Numbered from the stretch's first letter, positions 8,994 through 17,843 are shown. The stretch: DNA of 64,000 nucleotides from Mycobacterium sp. ELW1 (GCF_008329905.1 NZ_CP032155.1:5332001-5396000), one strand, 5' to 3'. Notes: generated from the sequence alone by a model not told the origin. Made by a program: numbers and translations.

Positions 8994-11312
8994 ATGGCCG
9001 CACCAGCCACCCGTTACGCGGGAACCCGTGTCCCGCGAGTCGAGGACACTCGCCTGCTCACCGGGCACGGCACCTATGTCGACGACGTCGTCCGGCCGGG
9101 CATGTTGCACGCCTGCTTCGTCCGCAGCCCGTTCGCGCACGCCCGGATCAACCACATCGACACCTCGGCGGCCGTGGCCATGCCCGGTGTGCACGCGGTG
9201 CTCACGGCCGCCGATCTCAACCACGACGTCCACGAGGCCTGGCATGCGGTGGCGGGCAAGGACGTCGCGGACACCCCGCGCCCGCCGCTGGCCGAGGGTG
9301 AGGTGAAGTTCGTCGGAGACCCCATCGCGATCGTCATCGCCGAGAACCGCTACCTCGCCGAAGATGCCCTCGAACTGATCGACGTCGACTACGAGCCGCT
9401 GCCCGCGATCGCCGATTTCACCAAGGCCGTGGGTCACGAGGCGGTGGTTCACGAGGCCTACCCCGACAACGTCGCCGGCGGACTGGCCGGCGCGCCGCCC
9501 GACGAAGAGGCGTTCGCCGCGGCCGCCTATGTCGCCGACGAACGGATCTATCAGCAGACCCATGTGCCGGTGCCGATCGAGACCCGCGGCCTGGTCGTCG
9601 AATGGATCGCCGCGACACAGGAACTCACCGTGTGGGCCTCCACCCAGACGCCGCACGAATTGCGCGCCTTCGCCGCACGACTGCTCGGCATCCCGGCTCA
9701 GGGCGTGCGGGTGATCGCGCGGGACACCGGCGGCGGCTTCGGCCAGAAGGTCGTCCCGATGCGCGAGGACATGTGCATTCTGCTGGCTGCGCGCAAGGTG
9801 TCCGCACCGCTGAAATGGATCGAGGATCGCCGGGAGAACCTGATGTCCGCCGGGCAGGCCCGCCACGTCGACGGCCGCGCGCGGATGGCATTCGACGCCG
9901 ACGGGGCGATCACCGCCGTCGACATCGATTTCCTCCAGGACATCGGGGCCTACCCCACCCCGTACCCGGTGCTGACGACCGCCGCGATCGGGATGTTCTT
10001 CCCCGGACCCTACCGGGTGCCGAAGTCGAGCTTCAATTACAAGACGGTGTTCACCAACACCAGCGGCCTGGCCGCTTACCGCGGACCCTGGCAATACGAA
10101 ACCCTCACGCGGGAAATACTTCTCGACATCGCGGCCCGCAAGATGGGCATCGATCCGGTCGAGCTGCGCCGCAAAAACCTGCTGCGCCGCGATGAGATGC
10201 CGTTCTTCAACCCCAACGGCATGCCGTACGACCACGTCGCGCCGATGGAGACCTTCGAGCAGGCCGTCAAGATCCTCGACCACGAAGGCTTCCGCAAGGA
10301 GCAGGCCGAGGCATTGGCCCAGGGCCGCTACCTCGGTCTCGGATTCTCCGCCTACATCGAGCCGACCGGCGCGGCGACGGGACACCTGGCCACCGAGGGC
10401 TGCACCGTCCGGATGGAGCCGACCGGCAAGATCAACGTGTACGTCAACGGCGGCTCGAGCGGCAACAGCATCGAGACCACCGTCGTGCAACTGACAGCCG
10501 ACGCGCTGGGCGCCGACATCGCCGATGTGTCGACCATTCAGGGTGATACCGCGGTGACGCCATACGGCGCAGGCACCCAGGGCAGCCGCAGCGGACCGAT
10601 GACCGCAGGCGCGGTCAGCGAGGCGGGCTCGATCCTGCGTGGCCAGCTCGTGGCGATGGCAGCGCATGTGCTCGGCGTCGACGAGTCCGACGTCGAACTC
10701 GCGAACTCCCGGGCCAGTGTCAAGGAAGACCATTCGAAGAGTGTCAGTTTCGCCGATCTGGCTTACCGCTCCTACTACGAGCCCCAACAGCTCGCGCCGG
10801 GGATGGCGGCCACGCTGGAGGCCACCGCGCGATTCACCTCGCAGACGATGATCCACTGGGCCAACGCAACTCACGCCTGCACCTGCGAGGTGGACGTCAC
10901 CACCGGCCGGGTCACACTGACCCGCTACATCGTCAGCGAAGATGTCGGCCCGATGATCAACCCCAATATCGTCGAGGGGCAGATCGCCGGGGGAACCGTG
11001 CAGGGCATCGGCGGCGCACTGTTGGAGAACCTGGTGTACGACGACGAGGGAAACCCGTTGTCCACCACGTTCGTCGACTACCTGCTGCCCACCGCGACCG
11101 AGGTACCGCCGATCGAGTACGGCCACGTCGAGGTGCCCGGCCCCGGCGTCGGCGGCTACAAGGGATGCGGCGAGGGCGGCGCCATCGGCTCGACCCCCGC
11201 CGTGATCAACGCGATCAATGACGCCCTTGCCCCGCTCGGGGTGACGGTCACTACGTTGCCGGCCACGCCCTCGCAGATCGTGGCGTTGATCGACGCGGCC
11301 GCGACCGCTTAG
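8994..11312 (+). CDS. Molybdenum hydroxylase large subunit (xanthine dehydrogenase/CoxL-like)
   Basis: A 772-aa molybdopterin-binding catalytic subunit with a GGAG site before the ATG. The N-terminal aldehyde oxidase/xanthine dehydrogenase a/b hammerhead domain (YAGTRVPRVEDTRLLTG) is followed by the Mo-binding domain with GGFGQK (247-252) and the conserved base Glu in GCGEGG (E727). The active-site loop reads AYRGPWQYE (361-369), not the AYRCSFR type of true form I CO dehydrogenases, so CO oxidation is unlikely; the substrate is probably an aldehyde or heterocycle. Its FAD and iron-sulfur subunits are encoded convergently just downstream, an unusual split arrangement. Confidence 0.88.
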   Translation: MAAPATRYAGTRVPRVEDTRLLTGHGTYVDDVVRPGMLHACFVRSPFAHARINHIDTSAAVAMPGVHAVLTAADLNHDVHEAWHAVAGKDVADTPRPPLAEGEVKFVGDPIAIVIAENRYLAEDALELIDVDYEPLPAIADFTKAVGHEAVVHEAYPDNVAGGLAGAPPDEEAFAAAAYVADERIYQQTHVPVPIETRGLVVEWIAATQELTVWASTQTPHELRAFAARLLGIPAQGVRVIARDTGGGFGQKVVPMREDMCILLAARKVSAPLKWIEDRRENLMSAGQARHVDGRARMAFDADGAITAVDIDFLQDIGAYPTPYPVLTTAAIGMFFPGPYRVPKSSFNYKTVFTNTSGLAAYRGPWQYETLTREILLDIAARKMGIDPVELRRKNLLRRDEMPFFNPNGMPYDHVAPMETFEQAVKILDHEGFRKEQAEALAQGRYLGLGFSAYIEPTGAATGHLATEGCTVRMEPTGKINVYVNGGSSGNSIETTVVQLTADALGADIADVSTIQGDTAVTPYGAGTQGSRSGPMTAGAVSEAGSILRGQLVAMAAHVLGVDESDVELANSRASVKEDHSKSVSFADLAYRSYYEPQQLAPGMAATLEATARFTSQTMIHWANATHACTCEVDVTTGRVTLTRYIVSEDVGPMINPNIVEGQIAGGTVQGIGGALLENLVYDDEGNPLSTTFVDYLLPTATEVPPIEYGHVEVPGPGVGGYKGCGEGGAIGSTPAVINAINDALAPLGVTVTTLPATPSQIVALIDAAATA

Positions 11313-11791
11313 GTTGCGGCCGCGCCGCTTTCAGCGGCTTGGTGCACCGCGTTGACGATGCCCTGATAGCCGGTGCACCGGCAGAAGTTGCCCGACAGGC
11401 CCTCGCGGATCTCCTCATCGGTGGGATGAGGGTTGTCGCGCAGCAGCGCGGTGATCGACATGACGAATCCCGGTGTGCAGAAACCACATTGCAGGCCGTG
11501 ACAGTCACGCAGGGCGGCCTGCACCGGTGACAGCTCACCGTCGGCCGAGGCCACCCCTTCGACCGTGGCGACCTCGGCATCCTCGGCCTGCACCGCGAAC
11601 ACCAGACACGATCGAACCGCGGCCCCGTCGAGCAAGACCGTGCAGGCGCCGCACGAGCCGTGCTCGCATCCCAGGTGGGTCCCGGTCAGGCCGCACCGCT
11701 CGCGCAGGAAGTCAGCCAGGGTCAGCCGCGGTTCGACGGTGGCCTCGTAGTTAGTTCCGTTGACGGACAACCGAATCGGACGTTCATGCAT
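11309..11791 (-). CDS. Molybdenum hydroxylase [2Fe-2S] subunit (CoxS-like)
   Basis: A 160-aa small subunit with both expected clusters. The plant-type ferredoxin site is C42-x4-C47-x2-C50-x11-C62 and the helical second site uses C102-x2-C105 with C137-x-C139 (FCRCTGYQ). It passes electrons from the Mo centre to FAD. Its first codons overlap the stop of the coxM-like gene by 8 bp, so the two are co-translated; its stop overlaps the convergent coxL-like stop by 4 bp. Confidence 0.92.
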   Translation of the reverse strand: MHERPIRLSVNGTNYEATVEPRLTLADFLRERCGLTGTHLGCEHGSCGACTVLLDGAAVRSCLVFAVQAEDAEVATVEGVASADGELSPVQAALRDCHGLQCGFCTPGFVMSITALLRDNPHPTDEEIREGLSGNFCRCTGYQGIVNAVHQAAESGAAAT

Positions 11792-12659
11792 CGAAAGCCT
11801 CCTTTACCGCAGCACGCCAGGCCTGCGCGGCCATGGCCGCGCCGACCTTTCGCCGGTAGTCGGCCGAGCCCTGCAGGTCGGCCGGAATGTCGTCGAGTCC
11901 ACTCATCGCGAGCTCACCGATCTCTTCGGCGGTGATGTCGCCGACCGGGCGTCCGGCGATCGCCGCCTCGGCGACCGAGGCGCGCCTCGGTGTTGCGGAC
12001 AGTCCCAGCAGTCCGATGGCGCTGCGCCGGACCTTGTCGTCGTCGTCGAGTTCGACGGCGGCAACAGCGCCGGCGATCGCGAAATCGCCATGGCGACGGG
12101 CGAACTCCTCCACCGCGAAGCCGCACCGGCCGGACCAGACCGGGAAGCGCAGACCCACCAGCACCTCGTCGGCTTCCATCGCGGTCTCCCACACCCCGGC
12201 GAAGAATTCGCCGGCCGGGATCTCGCGTCGCCCGGATGCCGACACCACCTCGATCGTGGCGTCGAGCGCCAGGGCCACTGCGCCGTATTCGGCGGCCGGA
12301 TCGGCATGGGCGATCGACCCGCCGATGGTGCCTCGGCTGCGAATCTGGAAGTGCCCGATCAGCGGCGTGGCCCTGGTCAACAGCGGCACGCTCGCGCGCA
12401 CCCGCTCGTCGGCGCCGACCACCGCGTGGGTGGTGCCACCGCCGATCCACAGGGAATCGCCGTGGGCCTTGATGCCCTTCATCTCCTCGAGGCGCGAGAT
12501 GTCGATCAGGTTGTCGAAGAACGCCAAGCGCATCGACAGCATCGGAACCAGGCTCTGTCCGCCACCGAGGAGCTTGGCGTCGTCGCCGAATTCGCTGAGC
12601 ATCTGCGTCGCCGCGGCGACGCTGTCGGGCCGGTGATAGTCGAAGGGCGCCGGCTTCAT
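11784..12659 (-). CDS. Molybdenum hydroxylase FAD subunit (CoxM-like)
   Basis: A 291-aa FAD-binding medium subunit. It has KPAPFDYHRPDS at the N-terminus, the FAD pyrophosphate motif LGGGQSLVPMLSMRLA, and the second motif TIGGSIAHADPAAE. The C-terminal part is the CO-dehydrogenase flavoprotein C-terminal domain. It is the first gene of the coxM-coxS unit on the minus strand, with a candidate operator 23 bp upstream. Confidence 0.92.
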   Translation of the reverse strand: MKPAPFDYHRPDSVAAATQMLSEFGDDAKLLGGGQSLVPMLSMRLAFFDNLIDISRLEEMKGIKAHGDSLWIGGGTTHAVVGADERVRASVPLLTRATPLIGHFQIRSRGTIGGSIAHADPAAEYGAVALALDATIEVVSASGRREIPAGEFFAGVWETAMEADEVLVGLRFPVWSGRCGFAVEEFARRHGDFAIAGAVAAVELDDDDKVRRSAIGLLGLSATPRRASVAEAAIAGRPVGDITAEEIGELAMSGLDDIPADLQGSADYRRKVGAAMAAQAWRAAVKEAFDA

Positions 12660-12682
12660 CGGCGGCCGCCGCGGCTGGTCAT

Positions 12683-12700
12683 GCTAAGCATGTGCTCAGC
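12683..12700 (-). promoter_or_regulatory. Candidate repressor operator upstream of coxM-like gene
   Basis: On the plus strand this reads GCTAAGC-ATGT-GCTCAGC, within a longer near-perfect inverted repeat (12681-12702, arms ATGCTAAGCA and TGCTCAGCAT, one mismatch). It overlaps a TATGCT -10-like hexamer on the minus strand and lies 23 bp before the coxM-like start. The arms are identical to those at 8931-8948 when read on the opposite strand, suggesting one regulator controls both transcription units of the enzyme. Confidence 0.62.
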
Positions 12701-12855
12701 ATAGCGGGCGGCGCAAGGCCTGCGATTTCGGCGCGGCGCCGTTCGCTCAGCGACGGTTCGCGCGCCGTAATCGCAGTGGACGGAACCGTCCGCGTCCCGC
12801 TGGGCCACCCGGCCTAGCTGGGGCCGCGCCAGCAATTGCCCGCATACTGTCGAGC

Positions 12856-14424
12856 ATGGATCCGTCGCCGCCCTCACGAGCGGTCGCCGCGGGCAACCGC
12901 CGCGGCCGGCATCGAGAGCGGTCCAACACCGGGCGGCGGACGCTGCGCATCATCACCCAGACCGTGATCGGACTGGTCTCGGTGATCGTGGTGACGCTGA
13001 CCGGGCTGGCGTACTCGCAAGCACACGGGCTGCTCAGCGGGATCACGGTGTCGCAGGCGCTCGGCTCCGACGAGCCGCGGTCCAGCGGTGGCGCGATGAA
13101 CATCCTGCTGATCGGGTTGGACTCCCGAAAAGACCAGGACGGCAACGAGCTGCCCGACGAGGTGCTCGACAAACTTCACGCCGGCGACTCCGACTCGGGC
13201 GGCTACAACACCAACACCCTGATCCTGGTGCACATCAGCGCCGACGACCGCGTCGTCGCCTTCTCCATCCCGCGCGATGACTATGTAGCCGTCAGCGGCA
13301 TCAAGGGCTACAGCCACATCAAGATCAAGGAAGCGTACGGACTCACCAAGGCGCAGACCGAGCAGAAGCTGGTCGACGACGGCATCGGCGACCGCAAGGA
13401 ACTCGAGCGCGCGGGACGGGAGGCCGGCCGCAAAGCGACCATCCGTGCGGTCCGCAATCTCACCGGCCAGCCCATCGACTACTTCGCCGAGGTCAACCTC
13501 GCGAGCTTCTATCACCTCGCCGAGAGCCTCGGCGGTGTGGACGTCTGCCTCAACCACGCCGTGCACGACGACTACTCGGGCGCCAATTTCCCGGCCGGCC
13601 CGCAGCGACTCAATGCCGAGCAGGCGCTGGCGTTCGTGCGGCAGCGACACGGGCTGGAAAACGGCGATCTCGACCGCACCCATCGCCAGCAGGCGTTCCT
13701 CCTGTCGGTCTCGCGCGAGCTGCAGCAGTCGGGCTCGTTCACCGATCTGGACAAGTTCAAGCGCCTGATGGACGTCGCCCGCCAAGACATCGTGTTGTCG
13801 CAGGGGTGGGGCGAGGATCAGTTCCGCAGAATGGCCGCGCTGGCCGGCGGCGACGTCGAGTTCCGAACTCTGCCGGTGGTGCGTTACGACAACATCAACG
13901 GCCAAGACGTCAACATCGTCGATCCGGCGAAGATCCGCGCCGAGATCGCCCGGGCTATCGGCGGCGACTCCGCGTCGGTGACCACTACCGCTGTGCCACA
14001 ACCAGTTCCGCCGCCGAATCCGCACACCGTCGTCAGCATCGTCAACGCGAGCGACACCTCGGGGTTGGCCTCGCAGGCGGCAAGCCTGCTGGGCAAGCAC
14101 GAGTTCACGATCAGCGAGGTCCGTGACCGCGAGTCAGGTGAGCCGATCGATACGGTGATCACCTACGGCGCCGGGGCGCAGACCGATGCCCAGTCGGTGG
14201 CCACACTGCTCGGAGTCGACAATGCCCCGCAGGCCACCGGCTCGGTGGCCGCCGACCACATCCGGGTGGTTCTCGGCCAGGGCTACGACCTCCCGCTGGA
14301 GCAGCCGCAGACCGAGGACAGCGTCACGACCTCGACCACCCACAGCTGGTCGGAGATGACGATCACGCCCACGCCGGACCAGGGCGCCCCGATCGACGGC
14401 GGCAAGGTGCCCTGTGTCAACTAG
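12856..14424 (+). CDS. cpsA: LytR-CpsA-Psr (LCP) family cell-wall ligase
   Basis: A 522-aa membrane protein of the LCP family, which attaches arabinogalactan to peptidoglycan in mycobacteria. A basic cytoplasmic tail precedes one membrane helix (about 31-53). The LCP domain opens at MNILLIGLDSR (81-91) and carries the pyrophosphate-binding Arg in SIPRDDYV (R140), GYSHIK, and the later QRLNAEQALAFVRQRHG block. A LytR_C domain starts near residue 390 (VVSIVNASDTSG). Length and position beside an SDR and otsA match the M. tuberculosis Rv3484 locus, which supports orthology rather than another LCP paralog. Confidence 0.88.
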   Translation: MDPSPPSRAVAAGNRRGRHRERSNTGRRTLRIITQTVIGLVSVIVVTLTGLAYSQAHGLLSGITVSQALGSDEPRSSGGAMNILLIGLDSRKDQDGNELPDEVLDKLHAGDSDSGGYNTNTLILVHISADDRVVAFSIPRDDYVAVSGIKGYSHIKIKEAYGLTKAQTEQKLVDDGIGDRKELERAGREAGRKATIRAVRNLTGQPIDYFAEVNLASFYHLAESLGGVDVCLNHAVHDDYSGANFPAGPQRLNAEQALAFVRQRHGLENGDLDRTHRQQAFLLSVSRELQQSGSFTDLDKFKRLMDVARQDIVLSQGWGEDQFRRMAALAGGDVEFRTLPVVRYDNINGQDVNIVDPAKIRAEIARAIGGDSASVTTTAVPQPVPPPNPHTVVSIVNASDTSGLASQAASLLGKHEFTISEVRDRESGEPIDTVITYGAGAQTDAQSVATLLGVDNAPQATGSVAADHIRVVLGQGYDLPLEQPQTEDSVTTSTTHSWSEMTITPTPDQGAPIDGGKVPCVN

Positions 14425-14477
14425 GGCTGGTGCCCGGTCAACTACGGCGCGGTGCCGCGTCAACTAGCTTGGGTGTC

Positions 14478-15368
14478 ATGCGCATCGGAGTCATCGGGCT
14501 GGGCAACATGGGCGCGGGCATGGCCGCGAATCTGATCAAGGCCGGTCACGACGTGACCGTCTACAACCGATCCCGGGCGAAGGTGGACGAGTTGGCGTCG
14601 GTCGGGGCCCGGCCCGCCGACAGCGTGTCCGGCGCGTGCCGGGGTGAGGTCGTGCTGACGATGCTCGCCAATGACGACGCGGTGACGGCGGTGACGTTCG
14701 GCGACGGCGGCATCATCGCCTCGGCCGGACCGGGCACCGTCCACATCTCCTCCAGCACGATCAGCGTCGCTCTGTCGAAACGCCTCGCCGAAGCGCACGC
14801 TGCCGCCGGCCAGAAGTTCGTGTCAGCACCCGTCTTCGGCCGCCCGGAGGCCGCCGCGGCCGCGGCCCTGTTCGTCGTCACCGCAGGCCCATCCGAGACC
14901 GTGACTGCGGTGACGCCCGTCTTCGACGCGATCGGCCAGCGCACCTTCGTGGTGTCGGAGGATGCGTCGGCCGCCAACCTGGTGAAGCTGAGCGGCAATT
15001 TCCTGATCGGCTCGGTGATCGAGTCCCTCGGCGAGGCAATGGCGCTGGTGGACCGAGGCGGGGTCGACAAGCACCAGTATCTGGACATCCTGACGTCCAC
15101 GTTGTTCTCAGCGCCGGTGTACAAGACCTACGGCGGGCTCATCGCCAGCGAGCAGTTCGAGCCGGCCGGATTCGCTGCACCCTTGGGACACAAGGACATT
15201 GGATTGGTCCTGGCCGCCGCCGAGGAGCTACGGGTGCCGTTGCCGATCGCCAGCCTGCTGCGCGACCGGTTCCTGCGCCTGCTGGCCGCCGGTGGCGACC
15301 ACCTGGATTGGTCTGCGGTCGGCAGTCTTGCGGCTCGCGACGCGGCAGCCTCAGACCACTCCGCGTAG
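14478..15368 (+). CDS. NAD(P)-dependent beta-hydroxyacid dehydrogenase family protein
   Basis: A 296-aa protein starting at MRIGVIGLGNMG, the GxGxxG dinucleotide fold at the very N-terminus; a longer frame adds an unsupported extension. Later motifs (VSAPVFGRPEAA, LVKLSGNFL, GHKDIGLVL) place it in the 3-hydroxyisobutyrate/6-phosphogluconate dehydrogenase-like superfamily, with the catalytic Lys in NLVKLSGN. The substrate is not predictable. Its 3' end overlaps the convergent SDR gene by 18 bp. Confidence 0.82.
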   Translation: MRIGVIGLGNMGAGMAANLIKAGHDVTVYNRSRAKVDELASVGARPADSVSGACRGEVVLTMLANDDAVTAVTFGDGGIIASAGPGTVHISSSTISVALSKRLAEAHAAAGQKFVSAPVFGRPEAAAAAALFVVTAGPSETVTAVTPVFDAIGQRTFVVSEDASAANLVKLSGNFLIGSVIESLGEAMALVDRGGVDKHQYLDILTSTLFSAPVYKTYGGLIASEQFEPAGFAAPLGHKDIGLVLAAAEELRVPLPIASLLRDRFLRLLAAGGDHLDWSAVGSLAARDAAASDHSA

Positions 15369-16181
15369 CCCGTCGGCGCCGAAGGCCGGCTCGAGCATCG
15401 CCGAGTAGTCCGGCCCGCGGCGCAGGTTCTGGCCGCCGTCGACGCCGATGATCTGTCCGGTGATCCACTGGGCGGCATCGCTGAGCAGGAACAGCGCCGC
15501 GTTCGCGACGTCTTCGACCTCACCGGGGCGCGGCAGCGGCGTGCATTCGGCGTAGTCGCCGCTGATCTCGGGCGAGTCGAGAACCATCTGCACCAGCTCG
15601 GTGCGGATCAGGCCGGGCCGGATGCCGTTGACGCGCACCCAGGACGCCCCGAGTTCGTCTGCGGCCAGCTGGATCAAATGGTCCAGACCCGACTTGGTGA
15701 CGCCGTACGGCCCGAACCACCGATGGGTGTTACTGGACGCGATCGACGAGATCCCGACGAACGATCCGCCGCCGCCGCGCACCATCTGCCGGGCCGAATG
15801 CTTGAGCACGTACATCGAACCGTTGATGTTGAGGTCGACCGTGGCGCGCCAGCCTTCGGAGTCCATCTGGGTGATGGGGCCGATGGTCTGCGACCCGCCG
15901 GCGCAGTGCACCACGCCGTGCAGCCTTCCGTTCCAGGCCGTGGCGGCATCCACCACCGCGGCGATCTGGTCCTCGTTGGTGACGTCGGCCGGCTCGTAGC
16001 GGACGTTGCCGTTGGGTGCGGCGGCGTTGATCTCCTCGGCGGTGGCAGCCAGCCGGTCGGCACCGCGGCCAATGATCATGACGTTGGCGCCGGCCTTGGC
16101 CAGCCCTTCCGCCACGCCCTTGCCGATACCGCTGCCACCACCGGTGACCAGGTACGTCCGATCCTCGAACGAGAGCTGCAC
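15351..16181 (-). CDS. Short-chain dehydrogenase/reductase
   Basis: A 276-aa classical SDR: cofactor motif TGGGSGIG at the N-terminus, HCAGG in place of NNAG, a Ser in GISSIAS and the catalytic pair in YGVTKSGLD. Position next to cpsA matches M. tuberculosis Rv3485c. A KstR-type box lies 21 bp before the ATG, so it may be a sterol-responsive enzyme outside the main cluster. The substrate is not known. Confidence 0.85.
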   Translation of the reverse strand: MQLSFEDRTYLVTGGGSGIGKGVAEGLAKAGANVMIIGRGADRLAATAEEINAAAPNGNVRYEPADVTNEDQIAAVVDAATAWNGRLHGVVHCAGGSQTIGPITQMDSEGWRATVDLNINGSMYVLKHSARQMVRGGGGSFVGISSIASSNTHRWFGPYGVTKSGLDHLIQLAADELGASWVRVNGIRPGLIRTELVQMVLDSPEISGDYAECTPLPRPGEVEDVANAALFLLSDAAQWITGQIIGVDGGQNLRRGPDYSAMLEPAFGADGLRGVV

Positions 16182-16201
16182 GCCGACTCCTCACGCAAAA
16201 C

Positions 16202-16215
16202 TGAAACAGGTTCTA
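16202..16215 (-). promoter_or_regulatory. Candidate KstR box
   Basis: TGAAACAGGTTCTA fits TnnAACnnGTTnnA, the consensus of the TetR-type sterol repressor KstR. It is followed at once by CGTATAGAACC, so the larger element GGTTCTA-CGTA-TAGAACC is also a near-palindrome. It lies 21 bp upstream of the SDR start. The arms differ from the canonical TAGAAC boxes in the main cluster, hence the lower confidence. Confidence 0.45.
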
Positions 16216-16593
16216 CGTATAGAACCACGGCGGCACGCCGGGGCAAAGGGCCCGTCCCACCACCGCCCCCAGCGAACATCCGCGCGCAGGCGGTCGGGCC
16301 TTCCGCGGGACGCGACAAACCGGGGGGAAATCCCCGGCCGATACACCCCGGAGCGCCAATTCGGGCCCGTTCCCCGGCCTTCCGCAATTTCGGCAGTCGC
16401 ATTGTCGCCGACCGCTGTTGTACGCCGTGATCAGCGCTTGAGTTGGAGCAGAATTTATCGGCTCAGAATATTGACCCCGGTGTAACAGCCTGGCTCTGGG
16501 TATCGATAAAACGGCCGAACAACTGCGGGACCCCGAAGGCAGCCATACACTGCCTCACACAGTCACTCAGCAAACCGAACAGAAGGCACAATC
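16216..16593. other. Intergenic region with no recognised gene
   Basis: Divergent promoter space between the SDR and the small secreted protein genes. It holds a short hairpin (CCGGGG-GGAAAT-CCCCGG, around 16320-16337) and an AT-rich stretch around 16445-16515 before the first secreted-protein gene, a reasonable place for its promoter. No ORF with coding character and no confident -35/-10 pair was found. Confidence 0.5.
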
Positions 16594-16902
16594 ATGGCTA
16601 ACTTGAAGAATGCGACACGGCGCCTTGCCCTCGCAGGCGGCTTCGCGCTCGCGGTGACGGCAGCCCCCGCGCTGGCCGTCGTCGCCGTTCCGTCCATCGC
16701 ACCGCTGGCCGCGTGTCCCACCGGCCAGGCCGTCAATCCGGCGACCGGCGGATGTGAGGTCCAGCCCAACACCGGTCCGCAGGGCGGCCTTCCCGAGGTC
16801 CAGGGCATCCCTTGCACAGGCGCAAACACCGGTCAGTGCATAGGATTGCAGCAAGAGCAGCAGGCTCCTGCGGTTCAACCCCGCTCGACCGTCAGTCCGT
16901 AA
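16594..16902 (+). CDS. Small secreted Cys protein, tandem paralog 1
   Basis: A 102-aa preprotein with an AGAAGG site before the ATG. The signal peptide RRLALAGGFALAVTAAPALA is followed by a mature peptide with four Cys: C-x12-C (CPTGQAVNPATGGC) and C-x7-C (CTGANTGQC). The C-terminus is VQPRSTVSP. The next two genes share this layout and near-identical motifs, so this is a tandem family probably forming one operon. Two disulfides are likely in the exported protein. No known family is recognised. Confidence 0.8.
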   Translation: MANLKNATRRLALAGGFALAVTAAPALAVVAVPSIAPLAACPTGQAVNPATGGCEVQPNTGPQGGLPEVQGIPCTGANTGQCIGLQQEQQAPAVQPRSTVSP

Positions 16903-16954
16903 AAACGGAGGGCCGACTTCGGAACTCCGTCAACTTCTCAAGAAAGCGTGAAGT

Positions 16955-17341
16955 ATGGCGATTTCCTCCTCAGTCGGCCGCCGCATCCTCCTCGCCGGCG
17001 GATTCAGCCTCACCATCGCGGCTGCACCCGCAGTTGCGTTCCTCGCTGCGCCGTCGGGCGCTTCGATGGGTCCGGTCATGGCGTGCCCCGCCGGCGAGTC
17101 CGAGGATCTCTACACCGATCAGTGCATCCCGGAGTTGGTGCCCAACCAGCCGGGCGGCAATTACCCCACGACCTCCAGCGGCGGCGGTAACGTCACGTAC
17201 TCGACCCCGGGCGATACCAGCAGCCTCCCCGAGGTTGAGGGGATCCCGTGCACCGGCGCCAACACCGGCCAGTGCATCGGTCTGCAGGAGAACCAGGTTC
17301 CGGCCGTGTCTCCGCACTCGAGCATTTCGTCCAGCCCCTAG
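16955..17341 (+). CDS. Small secreted Cys protein, tandem paralog 2
   Basis: A 128-aa preprotein 52 bp after paralog 1. The signal peptide contains RRILLAGGFSLTIAAAPAVA. The mature part repeats C-x12-C (CPAGESEDLYTDQC) and the block EVEGIPCTGANTGQCIGLQ-type motif shared almost word for word with paralog 1. Between them is a Gly/Ser/Thr-rich insertion absent from paralog 1. The C-terminus SPHSSISSSP matches paralog 3. Function unknown. Confidence 0.8.
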   Translation: MAISSSVGRRILLAGGFSLTIAAAPAVAFLAAPSGASMGPVMACPAGESEDLYTDQCIPELVPNQPGGNYPTTSSGGGNVTYSTPGDTSSLPEVEGIPCTGANTGQCIGLQENQVPAVSPHSSISSSP

Positions 17342-17368
17342 TCCGGGAGCAGATTAGAAAGGGCAACG

Positions 17369-17812
17369 ATGCCGATCCGTTTCACCTGGGTGACGAAGCT
17401 GCTCACCGCGGGCGTGTTCACGCTCGCGGTGGCCACAGCTCCGCTGGCGCACGCCGAAGGCGAGGGCGGGATTCCCGGGCCCCAGCCGGTGCCGGTCCCC
17501 CAGCCGGTGGATACCCAGCCGGGCGGGTCGGCGGGTTGCCAATCGGGTGAGTCGCTGGACCCGTCGACCGGGAACTGCGTGCCCACCATGACCCCGGTCG
17601 CCACCACCAACGGCGATCAGGCGTTCGACGATCTCCAGCCGCGGACCACCCAGGACGTGACGTCGACCTCCGACACCGGCGTCGGCGCCGACCTCGTTCC
17701 CAACATCAACGGCACCCCGTGCACCGGCTACTGGGAGTCGGCGGCGTGCTACGAGACCAGCCAGGACGAAGTGGCAGTCCAGCCAAGGTCGACCATTTCC
17801 TCGAGCCCGTAG
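17369..17812 (+). CDS. Small secreted Cys protein, tandem paralog 3
   Basis: A 147-aa preprotein 27 bp after paralog 2 with a GAAAGGG site. The signal peptide ends near LAHA. A Pro/Gly/Val-rich segment (GPQPVPVPQPV) precedes C-x12-C (CQSGESLDPSTGNC), then a Thr/Asp-rich linker, C-x8-C (CTGYWESAAC) and a VQPRSTISSSP tail. It is the most diverged of the three but keeps all four Cys and the tail. It lies 31 bp before the small ORF preceding otsA, so the run may be transcribed into otsA. Confidence 0.8.
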   Translation: MPIRFTWVTKLLTAGVFTLAVATAPLAHAEGEGGIPGPQPVPVPQPVDTQPGGSAGCQSGESLDPSTGNCVPTMTPVATTNGDQAFDDLQPRTTQDVTSTSDTGVGADLVPNINGTPCTGYWESAACYETSQDEVAVQPRSTISSSP

Positions 17813-17843
17813 CGGCTCAAAGCTCCTTCGCTAAGGTTGAGCA

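Noticed and set aside
8742..11126. 794-codon open frame antisense to the coxL-like gene
   Set aside because: It is the mirror frame of a well-supported gene in high-GC DNA, has no recognisable domain and is rich in Arg/Gly/Val/His as expected of shadow frames.
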